This document shows positions 49,519-58,347 of a DNA stretch of 64,000 nucleotides, piece by piece. Numbering within the stretch: position 1 is the stretch's first letter; each line of letters opens with the position of its first letter. Origin of the DNA: Fibrobacter sp. (GTDB taxonomy: Bacteria; Fibrobacterota; Fibrobacteria; Fibrobacterales; Fibrobacteraceae); assembly GCA_017475045.1 (NCBI GenBank), contig JAFVGH010000097.1, positions 1 to 64,000 of the forward strand, read 5' to 3'. Made by a program: the position numbers and the translations under genes. The notes beneath the pieces are model-generated. The model saw nothing but the letters and a program-made list of their open reading frames with translations, ran no database searches and was not told the DNA's origin.

Positions 49519-50298
49519 TTAGTAAACCGTGTCCATGCACTTGGTCACAAGTCCCATGAGAATCAGCTGGAACGATTCGCTGTTCTTGACGGAGGCCGCT
49601 ATAAATGCCCTGAGAGTATATTCCTTTTTCAGCACGTTCAACAGGCACTGGCTTGTAGACAGGGGAACGCCCTGTTGATTCAGGTACTTTATCAGGTGCT
49701 GCTCCACTTCTGGAGTAAACTTCTCGGGTACACAGTCAATCACATAATCTGCGCCCCACTTATCAGAGGTGCCCGGCATTCCCTCTTCTTTAACCATCTT
49801 TACAAAACTGTCATAGTCCGCTACCATCCGGTCGTAAGCGCAACCGCAAACCTCACGGGCCATCTTGTCGCCAATCACGTCCTTCGCCTCGGGGGCGCAT
49901 CCCTGCACAAAATCCTTCTTGGGCATCTGCTGCTTTATGGTATCAAAAAGCAGCTTTATATCTTCTTCAGAAAGTTCCGTGGAAGCGGCGTTAAAAGCTT
50001 CGCCCGCATCGCTGCTCATAAGAACGCAACCCGTAGCGGCACTCACCATGAAAGAGATAAAATCCGCATCCCCCGTGCCTTTTTTCATGCCCGCATAGTA
50101 GTTCAGGTAGGCCTTTTCGCTATACTGGTTCTGCATCTTGTCCAGCACGCAAAGGCATTCCTTCTCGTTCGCCTCACGGGTACAATCCTGCATAAAGGCC
50201 TTACGGGTCGGCTCGGAATAGCCCCCTGCGTAAGCCACGGCAGAAGCCAAAAGAATTCCCAGGAACAGCCACAAAGAAGACTTAGTAGTAATTATCAT
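49519..50298 (-). CDS. Secreted Cys-rich protein with internal duplication
   Basis: This protein of about 259 residues has a signal peptide ending near AVAYA. The mature part appears to contain two related halves: FMQDC...CLCVLDKMQNQYSE and FVQGC...CGCAYDRMVADYDS, each with a Cys, about 10-15 residues and a CxC followed by a tyrosine-rich helix. A third, weaker Cys region lies at the end. I do not recognise a named family. The start is ATG 50298 or 50310; both overlap the stop of the lipoprotein gene, suggesting coupling. Confidence 0.65.
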   Translation of the reverse strand: MIITTKSSLWLFLGILLASAVAYAGGYSEPTRKAFMQDCTREANEKECLCVLDKMQNQYSEKAYLNYYAGMKKGTGDADFISFMVSAATGCVLMSSDAGEAFNAASTELSEEDIKLLFDTIKQQMPKKDFVQGCAPEAKDVIGDKMAREVCGCAYDRMVADYDSFVKMVKEEGMPGTSDKWGADYVIDCVPEKFTPEVEQHLIKYLNQQGVPLSTSQCLLNVLKKEYTLRAFIAASVKNSESFQLILMGLVTKCMDTVY

Positions 50299-51640
50299 TT
50301 TCCGAAACATAACCCCCGACCTTGATCATATCTATGTAATAAAAATCAGAAGGCACGGCACCATCGGTATACGGAATAGACTCAAAAATCTTGGCAAGGG
50401 CCAGAGTATCGTAAGGCACACTATTGTCGAATATAAAATTACTGTAATCCAATTGCTCTCGGATTTGCCTTTCCTCGTCTAGAGCATAAGTCTCTTCCCA
50501 GAAAGTTGCCAGAACCTGAACAGAATCCTTGTCCGTAGACGTAGTAGGATCGTCATAAATGTCAGCGACGGGAATCAAAATGAAGTTAAGCCCAGCATCA
50601 TTTTCTTCATAGCGACGCACATGGCGATATTCGACCTTACCATTTTTTACAACCCTAACCCAGATGTTCCTAGATATATTTTTTTCTCCTTCGACATTCA
50701 AAATAAGCCTTCCTCCATGCCAATAAGCTTTGGTGATACGGTATTTATGAGGTTTCTTGAAGGTCACCGTTTCGGAGTAATATTTAAGCGAATCCATTTT
50801 GGCAGGAACCATCCAGGTCTGGTAAACCAGCGCACAGCTCAATGTCGCCGCCGTATCCTTCTGAAGGAAGTTTTCAAGTTTTAAGCTATCATGCACCGCC
50901 ACAAATGCACTAGGATAGTCGTAATCATCCTTGGCCTTTTTCTCGAATGTCATATCCAAATCCATGGTGTTGGTAGCGGTCTTCAAAAAACACTTGGAAT
51001 TCAGGGTATCTGCCCACACCTTGTAATCGGGATAATAGAAGGCCGCATAGACCTTGGCAAAAAAATGTCCTCTGGGGTAAGACCGTTCCCTTCCGTCGGG
51101 ATCGAACCCTACTTCGGTACGGGGAACCGCGCCTGGCTTTGTGGAGGGTACCAGAACATGGGTTTCCCGCATATTTCCGCACAACAGCGAATCGAACAGG
51201 ATAGTAATGGTATGGGTCTGGTCATAGGCCTGCATAAAGTCCCGGGCCACAAACCCTGTACCATACGGTGTCGTTTCGACCCCGCCTTCCAAGGGCTTTC
51301 CGTCAAACAAGATTTTCGTATTGGAGTAATTGCATACGGTAGTATCCTTAAAAGGAATTTCAAATAAAGCCTGGGCCACATAAGAAGTGATCTCGGTGGT
51401 ATCGGTCATATCCGTAGACATACGAGCACTTTGAATATATATCCTGTGCCCGTCATTAGGCGTAAAGTCCAAGCGAATGGCTGTCGACCGGCCATCAACA
51501 ATACTGTCCATGACCTGGCGTTCCACCATCTTTTTATCAGCCTCTATGGAATGCACGTCAACCGATGAGTCCGAACCATCGTTGAAACAGGCGGCAAAAA
51601 ACAGCGAAACAGGCAAAAAAAGCAGGAAAAGTCTTTTCAT
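50282..51640 (-). CDS. Lipoprotein of unknown function
   Basis: This protein of about 452 residues has a lipobox FFAAC (Cys18) and a beta-rich exterior part with repeated Asp/Thr/Tyr strands; no enzymatic motif is visible. The frame runs back to 51745, but those 35 residues are lysine/tyrosine-rich and unlike a signal peptide, so I place the start at ATG 51640. There is no Shine-Dalgarno, and an AT-rich box lies about 8 nt upstream. It overlaps the following secreted-protein gene by a few bases. Confidence 0.65.
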   Translation of the reverse strand: MKRLFLLFLPVSLFFAACFNDGSDSSVDVHSIEADKKMVERQVMDSIVDGRSTAIRLDFTPNDGHRIYIQSARMSTDMTDTTEITSYVAQALFEIPFKDTTVCNYSNTKILFDGKPLEGGVETTPYGTGFVARDFMQAYDQTHTITILFDSLLCGNMRETHVLVPSTKPGAVPRTEVGFDPDGRERSYPRGHFFAKVYAAFYYPDYKVWADTLNSKCFLKTATNTMDLDMTFEKKAKDDYDYPSAFVAVHDSLKLENFLQKDTAATLSCALVYQTWMVPAKMDSLKYYSETVTFKKPHKYRITKAYWHGGRLILNVEGEKNISRNIWVRVVKNGKVEYRHVRRYEENDAGLNFILIPVADIYDDPTTSTDKDSVQVLATFWEETYALDEERQIREQLDYSNFIFDNSVPYDTLALAKIFESIPYTDGAVPSDFYYIDMIKVGGYVSENDNYY

Positions 51641-51690
51641 ATCGGAATATTTTATTTTTAGAGGTTTTGAATAATATAGTAAAAACAGGT

Positions 51691-51696
51691 TATATT
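51691..51696 (+). promoter_or_regulatory. TATATT box of the DUF4434 pseudogene
   Basis: TTGAAT (51667-51672), 18 nt, TATATT (51691-51696), then 6 nt to the ATG at 51703. This is one of the leaderless-type starts. Confidence 0.5.
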
Positions 51697-51702
51697 TCTG
51701 AT

Positions 51703-52843
51703 ATGCCCTGTTCTCGTCACATTTTTCGGCTTGCCCTGTTGACACTCCTGTGGAACGGATTTTCGTCTGCAGCCACCGTGGGCATAGACGGCGTTTTCGA
51801 TGCGGGCTGGTCTACCGCCTACTATTCCCAAGATTCTAATCACCTACATGCACCAGAGGCTACACGCCATGGGCATGGATTACGTTGTACTACAATACGC
51901 CGCCGTAGAGGCGACCCACCTTTACTACCCTTCGCAACTGGACTTTCTCCAAGAGACCCAGTACAAGAACAACCAGCTTTTTCCAAAGAGCATCGAGGCG
52001 GCGAAGGCGACGGGCACCCGGATCTTTCTTGGCCTTTATTATAACGCAACCGATTGGTACCAGCCTCCCACAACAATTCAGCTAGACACGCTTGCTGCAA
52101 GAAACCAAAAAGTACTAGACGAGCTCTACAGCCTCTATGGTAGTGAATCTGTGGTAGAGGGCGTGTACATCCCTCAAGAGGTGGCGCGCTACTACTGGGA
52201 CGGCTTTCGTAACGACGCCACCGCTAAATCCCTGGCGGAACACTTTCTAGAACCTGTCACCCAGGCGGCAAAGGCCAAGGGCTGGAAGGTTATGGCCGCC
52301 CCCTTCTACAACAAGAACCTGGAAACTCCCGAAAAGCTACAGGCCTTTTTCGAGAGCCTCTTTGCCGCAGGATTTCTGCCCGACATATTGGCCCCACAAG
52401 ATGGCATAGGCGCAAGCGACGCAGGCAAGCCCCACGCCGAAATCTCGACCGTCGCCAACTACGAGCGGGCCCTTGCGCAGGCATGCACCAAATACGGAAT
52501 CGAATTCTGGATCGACATGGAACTGTTCCGCACCGACGATTCCCACGCTCTGGCCGACAGCGCGAGGCTTTCGGCCCAGCTGGACTCGGCCCGCGCAGCA
52601 GGAGCCTCGAAGGTCATCGTCTACGACCTAGCCGTTCTCGGAAACGCGGGCCTCGACTCCCTGGAAAAGTGGAACTTGAAAACGGAAGTGGCCGACAGCA
52701 CAAAGCCCACGACCACCGCCATACACAAAATCACGACGGACAGGCAACAGGTCTACGGCAAAGGCGCCTCGCAAAACAAGGAGCCCCGCTACTACAGGCT
52801 GAACGGGGCCAGGGTCAAACAGGCCAAGCCTCTTTTTAAATAA
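51703..52843 (+). pseudogene. Frameshifted DUF4434-like secreted glycosidase-type protein
   Basis: A signal peptide and mature start (MPCSRHIFRLALLTLLWNGF, then TVGIDGVFDAGWSTAYYSQD) are read in one frame. The body (TYMHQRLHAMGMDYVVLQYA and on to the stop at 52843) is read in the +1 frame. The two halves together fit the DUF4434 TIM-barrel-like family (VVLQYA, FLGLYYNATDWYQ, GVYIPQEV, DILAPQDGIGA). The change of frame lies between about 51830 and 51860, where one base is in excess or two are missing. It is either a recent inactivation or a sequencing error. The rest of the frame is intact, which argues for a recent event. Confidence 0.8.
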
Positions 52844-52861
52844 TCGGGACAATTCATCCCA

Positions 52862-52886
52862 ACGGGGCAGCAAGCCCCGTTTTTCT
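52862..52886 (+). terminator. Terminator after the DUF4434 gene
   Basis: ACGGGGC pairs with GCCCCGT (7 bp, 5-nt loop), followed by TTTTCTTTCT. Confidence 0.85.
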
Positions 52887-52967
52887 TTCTACACATACAA
52901 CAAGTTTATACGAAAAAATGACCTTTTTTCGCATAAAAGAAGGTAATTTTCATACCATAAGAAATTT

Positions 52968-52984
52968 CGGCATGCTTTTTGCAT
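52968..52984 (+). promoter_or_regulatory. Sigma-54-type promoter
   Basis: CGGCATGCTTTTTGCAT has GG (52969-52970) and GC (52981-52982) separated by exactly 10 nt, matching TGGCACG-N4-TTGCA. The predicted start is about 25-30 nt before the ATG at 53022. A sigma-54 activator is encoded at 55000-56448. Confidence 0.55.
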
Positions 52985-53021
52985 TAGCCTGGGCAAATCA
53001 CTTTAAACCAAGAGGTACACT

Positions 53022-53474
53022 ATGAAAACCAAACTGATTCCCGTAATGGCACTGTCCCTGATGGGTATCTTCGCCACAGCATCTTTCGCCCAGGAAGAAT
53101 CCGCCCCTGCCGCAGAAGAAGCAGTCACCCAGGAAGTTGTCGCCGACAACGCTTCCGAAAAAGTCGCCAAGGCCGACAAGGAAGACCCCAGAGCTGACCG
53201 CGCCAAGGAGCGTTTCGAACGTAAGGACGCCAAGAAGGCCGCAATTGCGGAACACAAAGCCGAGAAGGACGCTTTGAAGGCAGAAAGGAAGGCCATGAAG
53301 GAAGAACGTAAGGAAGCCAAGGACGCCGACAAGGAAGCCCGCAAGGCTGAAAAGGACGCTCGCAAGGCCGATATGAAGGCCCAAAAAGACGAACGTAAGG
53401 CTGAAAAGAAGGCTCAAAAGGATGAGCGCAAGGCCGAAAAGAAAGCCGCCAAAAAAGAACGCAAGTCCTTATAG
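53022..53474 (+). CDS. Secreted Lys/Glu/Ala-rich helical protein
   Basis: This 150-residue protein has a signal peptide (about 1-23, cleaved after SFA) and a mature part that is almost pure Lys, Glu, Ala, Asp and Arg. From about residue 60 the sequence is an imperfect heptad-like series (AEKDALKAERKAMKEE, KAQKDERKAEKKA twice), predicting one long charged single helix or coiled coil. No family is recognised. AAGAGG gives the start, and a sigma-54-type promoter lies upstream. Its stop overlaps that of the convergent barrel gene. Confidence 0.7.
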   Translation: MKTKLIPVMALSLMGIFATASFAQEESAPAAEEAVTQEVVADNASEKVAKADKEDPRADRAKERFERKDAKKAAIAEHKAEKDALKAERKAMKEERKEAKDADKEARKAEKDARKADMKAQKDERKAEKKAQKDERKAEKKAAKKERKSL

Positions 53475-54533
53475 ATTCCACTTAAAGCCTGCCTTCAATT
53501 CTGAAAGCAGGCTATTTTTTACATACCCTATCGTATAGCCCGACGGTACAACGTAGTACCTGTAGAATTGCTCCACTCCTACAAACAGGCCAAAAACTCC
53601 CGGATTCCAAGAAGCCGTAAGACCCCATGAACCACTTATTTTCTGGACCTTTTCATACTCCCCATCGGGGCCATCTACTACAAATCCATAGAACCAGTTC
53701 GTCTTTGCATCTATGGAAACGCCCGTCTTGAAGTTGTACGAAAACGAAGGTTTCAACGAGGGACCGGCCCATTTCAGCCAATAAGGCGTACTTATGGAAT
53801 CGGCCTCAAATCGCCCACCTAAATAAACAGAACTCCTCCACCCGTATTTGACATACCGGTGCCAAGAGGCGTAGAGCGCAAGGGATGTGGGGCCATCATC
53901 ACTTCTGTACGCCCAGAAGGCGGCTCCCAACTTATGCTTGTCTGCGCGGGCAATGTACTTCTCTGTCCATACATAAAAATCAGGAGTCCATTTCCACCCT
54001 TCAGCGACGTTCATATTCGCCCCCACATCAAAAGTGAGGGTGTTCCCGATTAGACCATAGGATAAGCCTACCGAAGCCTCCCATGCGCTGGTATCCAGGG
54101 AGGGCATGTCGCCATTGTCAATAAACCAGTCTCCCGTCATGTTAACTTCAAGAGAATGGATCCAGTTTTTGGAATTATAATCCACAGAGGCGCTTATGGA
54201 AGACGAAAGTTCCCTACCCTTTTCTGCCGTAGATTCGCCTTTTCGCTTGTAGTGCATTCCGGAAAAAACGGCATTGCCATAAGAGTGAAATTCCCAGGCC
54301 CCCGCAGACTCATCAACGTCACCATCTAGGGCGGCCCGGTAATCATCAACAATTTCTCGTATTTCCGCAGTATAGGGGCCCGGTTCTTCCATGGCCTTTT
54401 CAAACAGTTCTATGGCCAGGGAAATATTCCCCGCCTCCTCCGCCTTCATTGCACGATAGTAAAGTTCCTCCTGGGATTCTGCCGCCACAAGAGAAAAGAG
54501 AAACAATACCACTATCGTGCAGTAGCGTATCAT
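53469..54533 (-). CDS. Probable outer-membrane beta-barrel protein
   Basis: This 354-residue protein has a signal peptide (about 1-18), a short TPR-like helical pair (SQEELYYRAMKAEEAGNISL, about 20-70) and about 270 residues of alternating amphipathic strands rich in Trp, Tyr and Gly. It ends in AGFKWNL, an aromatic-containing C-terminus like those of many barrels. No family name can be assigned. Its start overlaps the stop of the 54530 gene by 4 nt, making it the last gene of the kinase/activator operon. Confidence 0.65.
   Translation of the reverse strand: MIRYCTIVVLFLFSLVAAESQEELYYRAMKAEEAGNISLAIELFEKAMEEPGPYTAEIREIVDDYRAALDGDVDESAGAWEFHSYGNAVFSGMHYKRKGESTAEKGRELSSSISASVDYNSKNWIHSLEVNMTGDWFIDNGDMPSLDTSAWEASVGLSYGLIGNTLTFDVGANMNVAEGWKWTPDFYVWTEKYIARADKHKLGAAFWAYRSDDGPTSLALYASWHRYVKYGWRSSVYLGGRFEADSISTPYWLKWAGPSLKPSFSYNFKTGVSIDAKTNWFYGFVVDGPDGEYEKVQKISGSWGLTASWNPGVFGLFVGVEQFYRYYVVPSGYTIGYVKNSLLSELKAGFKWNL
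53486..53520 (+). terminator. Terminator of the Lys/Glu-rich gene
   Basis: AGCCTGC (53486-53492) pairs with GCAGGCT (53507-53513), followed by ATTTTTT. It lies within the 3' coding end of the opposite-strand barrel gene. Confidence 0.7.
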
Positions 54534-54976
54534 CGACGGAAATTGTCTTCGTTCGGCCCTGGGCCACGCCTATCAGGCATTGAATTGGGATTGTGCGATT
54601 TTGGGCGTTCCATAGAAGGATCATTTTTACGGCCCCGATCCCTTGGCGGTTCATCCCCGAAATTTTTCGGGGAAGTCTCCTCAAACCGAGGTTTATTACC
54701 CCGATTTTTTCCCATCTCTTCGCGCATCGCCCTTTTCTCATCGGCCGACTTGTTCCGCATTTCCATTAGGATCCGCTCCCTGGCCTGCTTGCGTTCGGCA
54801 CGCATTTTCTGCCAGTCTTCCCTCTCCTTTGTGGCCAATTCCCGCATATTATCGGAATTTCTCACCTCTTCGGCGGGAGTAGGGATAGCGGATTCCGGGC
54901 GATCCGACAAATCTGCCGCAAACGCCATTACCGCAAAAACAAATAAAAATGTCATTAATCGTATCATCATACTCAT
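54530..54976 (-). CDS. Small secreted Arg/Glu/Pro-rich protein
   Basis: This protein of about 148 residues has a signal peptide (MIRLMTFLFVFAVMAFAA) and a highly charged mature part: a helical stretch (EDWQKMRAERKQARERILME), then a disordered Pro/Arg/Asn tail. The helical part faintly recalls Spy/periheplasmic-adaptor-like charged helices but cannot be assigned. Starts at 54982 (TTG), 54976, 54970 or 54967 are all possible. It is translationally coupled to the downstream barrel gene and 24 nt after the sigma-54 activator gene. Confidence 0.6.
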   Translation of the reverse strand: MSMMIRLMTFLFVFAVMAFAADLSDRPESAIPTPAEEVRNSDNMRELATKEREDWQKMRAERKQARERILMEMRNKSADEKRAMREEMGKNRGNKPRFEETSPKNFGDEPPRDRGRKNDPSMERPKSHNPNSMPDRRGPGPNEDNFRR

Positions 54977-54999
54977 ACCCAAGCAATATTCATGCCACT

Positions 55000-56448
55000 T
55001 TACTTATAATCTTCCTTCCTTATCCCAAGACGTTCCATAATTTCACGCAGAACCTTACGGTCAACCCCCAAAATCTTGGCGGCTAAAGTCAGGTTCGCTC
55101 CACAGTCCTTCAAGGCCCGGCTTATTACATCCCGTTCCACGGCTTCCCGCGCTTCCTTCAATGTCCTCGGAGATTCTTTCAGCAGGGACTGCGTATCATC
55201 CAGTCCCAAATCCTTGGGCTGAATCACACCATGAACCGCCTGAACAAGCGCCTTCTGGATTTTGTTTTCCAGTTCACGGACGTTACCCGGCCAGTGATAG
55301 CTGAGCATTGATTTTTCTGCATTCCGGCTCAGATGGAATTTTCCACGGCCATACTCCGCACCATACCTTGTCAAGAATTCTTCTGCAAGCAAAAGGACAT
55401 CCTGGCCCCTTTCCCGAAGAGGGGGTAGCTTTAGCGGCATAACCTGTATTCGGAAATACAAGTCTTCCCTAAATTTGTTTTCCTTGACGGCCTGCTCCAA
55501 ATCTACATGGGTCGCACTAATCACACGCACGTTGACAGGAATATCGTAACTCTCGCCTATTCGTGTGATATGCTTCTCCTGCAATACACGCAATAGCTTC
55601 ACCTGCATATTGAGCGGAAGTTCACCGATCTCATCCAGAAAGATGGTGCCCCCTTCCGCCTCTTCGAAAAAGCCCTTACGGCTGTCGATAGCGCCTGTGA
55701 AAGATCCCTTCGCATGGCCAAAAAACAGGGACTCCATCAGATTTGCAGGTATGGCGCCACAATTAACCGCAACAAAGGGCTTGTCTGCCCGGGGGCTATG
55801 ATCGTGAATATACCTGGCCATCACCTCTTTGCCAGTTCCCGTCTCACCACGAATGATAACCGGCATAGGAAGGGGCGCCAGCTTATCGGCCAAAGCGATT
55901 ACCTCGTCCATAACCTGGCTAGAGTAAACAATGCTACCCTTCTTCTTTACGTTCTTCAAGGTGTCAAGGGACTCCTTGTCGCGCAAGCGATCGTATGCGG
56001 CAAAGGCAAACTTTTCACAGATAGCAACAAAGGAATCAAACAGTTTGCTGTCGTCACCGGTAAAGGGTTCTTCACGGGCGGCACGCTGCAAGTACAAATA
56101 GCCGGATTCGCTGTCAGGTGTCCTAAACGGCGAAACCATAATGCTTGTCAACTGGTTCTGCACAATGGATTTCGACAAATCCGCAGAATCATCGTCTAGC
56201 TGGTTCCAGACTATCGCCTTGTTTTCGGACTTGGCCAACCGAACTGCCGATATGGATATGGAAACATTTTCTGGGCAGGTCAGGTGCAACGGATTCTCAC
56301 CTGCAATGTCAAGCACGGCGGCATCGGCGCGCAATACATCCTGTACCACCTCCAGAATTTTAGGAAGCAGGGATTCCGGACGCTGCTCATCCAGCAGGGT
56401 GCTTATCACATCCAGCATTTTTTCTGTCGCAAGCATGGAATTTGACAT
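55000..56448 (-). CDS. GAF-domain sigma-54-dependent transcriptional activator
   Basis: This 482-residue activator has an N-terminal GAF-like domain (about 10-155), a sigma-54 AAA+ domain and a Fis-type HTH. Walker A is GETGTGKE (201-208), the sigma-54-contact loop reads GSFTGA (248-253) instead of the usual GAFTGA, and Walker B is FLDEIGE (270-276). The HTH is in LTLAAKILGVDRKVLREIME. The conservative Ala to Ser change should be tolerated. AGGGAG precedes the ATG. The upstream kinase gene suggests regulation by phosphorylation, as in FHA/GAF activators of other phyla, but this is inference. Confidence 0.93.
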   Translation of the reverse strand: MSNSMLATEKMLDVISTLLDEQRPESLLPKILEVVQDVLRADAAVLDIAGENPLHLTCPENVSISISAVRLAKSENKAIVWNQLDDDSADLSKSIVQNQLTSIMVSPFRTPDSESGYLYLQRAAREEPFTGDDSKLFDSFVAICEKFAFAAYDRLRDKESLDTLKNVKKKGSIVYSSQVMDEVIALADKLAPLPMPVIIRGETGTGKEVMARYIHDHSPRADKPFVAVNCGAIPANLMESLFFGHAKGSFTGAIDSRKGFFEEAEGGTIFLDEIGELPLNMQVKLLRVLQEKHITRIGESYDIPVNVRVISATHVDLEQAVKENKFREDLYFRIQVMPLKLPPLRERGQDVLLLAEEFLTRYGAEYGRGKFHLSRNAEKSMLSYHWPGNVRELENKIQKALVQAVHGVIQPKDLGLDDTQSLLKESPRTLKEAREAVERDVISRALKDCGANLTLAAKILGVDRKVLREIMERLGIRKEDYK

Positions 56449-56472
56449 CTTACGGCTCCCTGAAACTAGTTC

Positions 56473-57621
56473 CTACTCCTGACTTTGGGGTGTTGGCAAA
56501 TCCCTCAGCAAGTTCGTATCTACTGTTCCGTTGATAGAATCAGCCTGAAGGCTGTCCGAAAAAAGGTTTGTCGATTCAAGGCTTCTTGACTTTTGCAAGA
56601 CCGAGGCCCCGGCATCATCTACGCCCCTTTTTCCAGGATTCATCAGAACAATCCCCAACACAATTAATATAAGAACAAAACCGCCCAAAACCGATACTTT
56701 TAAATAAGAAATTTTTTTCTGTCTAGGCCCAATCTTGTAAGGCAAGGCATTTTCGGGCGTCACTGGAACTTTTTGTCGCGTTTTTTCCTTTATTTGGGCT
56801 TCTGCAAATTCACAGGCCGCTTTCTGGACCGTCATCTCGCCTGCCACAAGCTCGTTCAGGGCTATTTCCAATAATTCGTCCAGTTCGTCCAGGTCCTCGG
56901 CGCGGTCTGCCGCTCCCGACCTTATCATGGCTTTCCAGAGAGGGGCAAGGGCCGAAATCTCCTGCACAGTAAACCGGCCCGATGCATAAAGCTCCCCTGA
57001 GATGTCTCGTTGATCAACATCCAGGCTTGCAGACGCATAGCCGTCATATCCATTTGCAACCACAAGTTCCGACCCAAAGACCATGTAGAACAGGAGCATC
57101 CCAAGGCTGTACATATCCGATTTTTCATCGGCAGGCTTACCCTGGAACCGCTCCGGGGCGGCATAGGCCAAGGCGCCCGGCCCCACAATGCCAAAGTCTA
57201 TCAGAACCGGCTGCAACGCACCCTCGGTAAATGTCAGCACGACATTTCCGGGATTCAAATCCCCGTGAAACAACCCCTGCACCTTAAGGGCCTTAAGAGC
57301 CCTCACCAGTTTACGCATTACATACAGGGCGACAACAACGGGCAAGTTCAACCCAGACAGCGGCGTTCCCGAAAGGTAGTCATAGACAACATAGGAATGC
57401 CCACCCCTTTCTCCAAATTCGCGGACCTTGTATACGCCAGCGTCGTCAAGGGAGGCAATCTTTTTTATCGCATCAGTATCAAAATTCTTTTTTGCCTTGT
57501 ACCATTTCAGCACGAAAAGACGGTTCCTGGCCGACACATTGTAAATGTCGGCTTCGCCACCCTGGTGCAACAATCCGCTTGCCACAACAAGGTCCAATAG
57601 GCTTTGGTCTTTGCCACTCAT
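56473..57621 (-). CDS. Ser/Thr protein kinase-like membrane protein
   Basis: This 382-residue protein has a bacterial Hanks-type kinase fold with VLKWYK (Lys39), catalytic HGDLNPGNV (Asp121, HGD instead of HRD) and a DFG motif (IDFGIVG, Asp142). An activation segment AYAAPERF follows. The Gly-rich loop is reduced (HQGGEADIYNV). After the kinase domain come helices and one membrane segment (about 306-328), leaving a short exterior tail. Key residues are present, so activity is plausible. It overlaps the upstream TPR lipoprotein gene by 4 nt and precedes the sigma-54 activator by 24 nt. Confidence 0.88.
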   Translation of the reverse strand: MSGKDQSLLDLVVASGLLHQGGEADIYNVSARNRLFVLKWYKAKKNFDTDAIKKIASLDDAGVYKVREFGERGGHSYVVYDYLSGTPLSGLNLPVVVALYVMRKLVRALKALKVQGLFHGDLNPGNVVLTFTEGALQPVLIDFGIVGPGALAYAAPERFQGKPADEKSDMYSLGMLLFYMVFGSELVVANGYDGYASASLDVDQRDISGELYASGRFTVQEISALAPLWKAMIRSGAADRAEDLDELDELLEIALNELVAGEMTVQKAACEFAEAQIKEKTRQKVPVTPENALPYKIGPRQKKISYLKVSVLGGFVLILIVLGIVLMNPGKRGVDDAGASVLQKSRSLESTNLFSDSLQADSINGTVDTNLLRDLPTPQSQE

Positions 57622-58322
57622 AGTTCGTCCGAAAGGATCCTGGATTTCAAGGAGTCCTCGGCTATTTTTGTCCAGCGGATCAGAGCAGGATTATTAGGCG
57701 ACCGGATAAGCCCCATGGACCAAGTATCCCAGGCCGATTCAATATCGCCTTCATCCCAATAGAGGTTTCCCAGGTTCACGTATGCCGACACAAAAAGCGG
57801 TTCGTTTGTAAGGATGTGGATGAATATTTGTTTAGCCGCTTCCACGCCTTCTGGAGTCCCGCCCTTTGCAAGAATCAGGGCCTTCAGGTTCATGCTGAAA
57901 TAGTTTGCGCTATCCAGCATAATGGACTTGTCAAGCAAGGGCAAGACATTCGCATTTTCGCCATTCGCCATGGTGGCACGGGCCAGGTAAAACAGACATG
58001 TAGAATAATTGGCGTCCACCTGATGACCGCTGTCTATCTTGGAAAGAATCCTGAATTCGTCAGCGGCACGCTTCCACAGGTCAAAGGTGGGCACATGAAG
58101 TTTTTCGCTCTCTTCGGCCACCGAGAAATAAGAAAGGGCTAGCCCGTAGCGCGCATCCCGATGGGCCGGTTCCTGGTCCAGGGCCTTTGAAAAGTTGGCA
58201 ATAGCCCTGTCGTAATCGCCTATGAAAAAAGCATCGTTCCCGCGCTTGACGTCATCTTCGACGCAAGCGGAAAGCCCCAACAGGAGCAATACAAGAAACA
58301 TCTGCCATATTCGATTCGACAT
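57618..58322 (-). CDS. TPR-repeat lipoprotein, first gene of the kinase operon
   Basis: This 234-residue lipoprotein (LSAC, Cys20) has about four TPR units (DAFFIGDYDRAIANFSKALD, DANYSTCLFYLARATMANGE, VSAYVNLGNLYWDEGDIESA). It begins the minus-strand operon that continues with the kinase, sigma-54 activator, small secreted protein and barrel. TATATT on the minus strand (58335-58330) ends 7 nt before the ATG, without a ribosome-binding site. Confidence 0.85.
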   Translation of the reverse strand: MSNRIWQMFLVLLLLGLSACVEDDVKRGNDAFFIGDYDRAIANFSKALDQEPAHRDARYGLALSYFSVAEESEKLHVPTFDLWKRAADEFRILSKIDSGHQVDANYSTCLFYLARATMANGENANVLPLLDKSIMLDSANYFSMNLKALILAKGGTPEGVEAAKQIFIHILTNEPLFVSAYVNLGNLYWDEGDIESAWDTWSMGLIRSPNNPALIRWTKIAEDSLKSRILSDEL

Positions 58323-58329
58323 ACAAAAA

Positions 58330-58335
58330 AATATA
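58330..58335 (-). promoter_or_regulatory. TATATT box of the kinase/activator operon
   Basis: Read on the minus strand, TATATT lies 7 nt from the ATG at 58322, fitting a leaderless mRNA. Confidence 0.5.
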
Positions 58336-58347
58336 ATATTTGAAAAT

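Noticed and set aside
51800-52843. Independent intact gene starting at ATG 51800
   Set aside because: The first dozen codons read out of frame through the real signal-peptide region; the protein makes sense only as the second half of the frameshifted gene.
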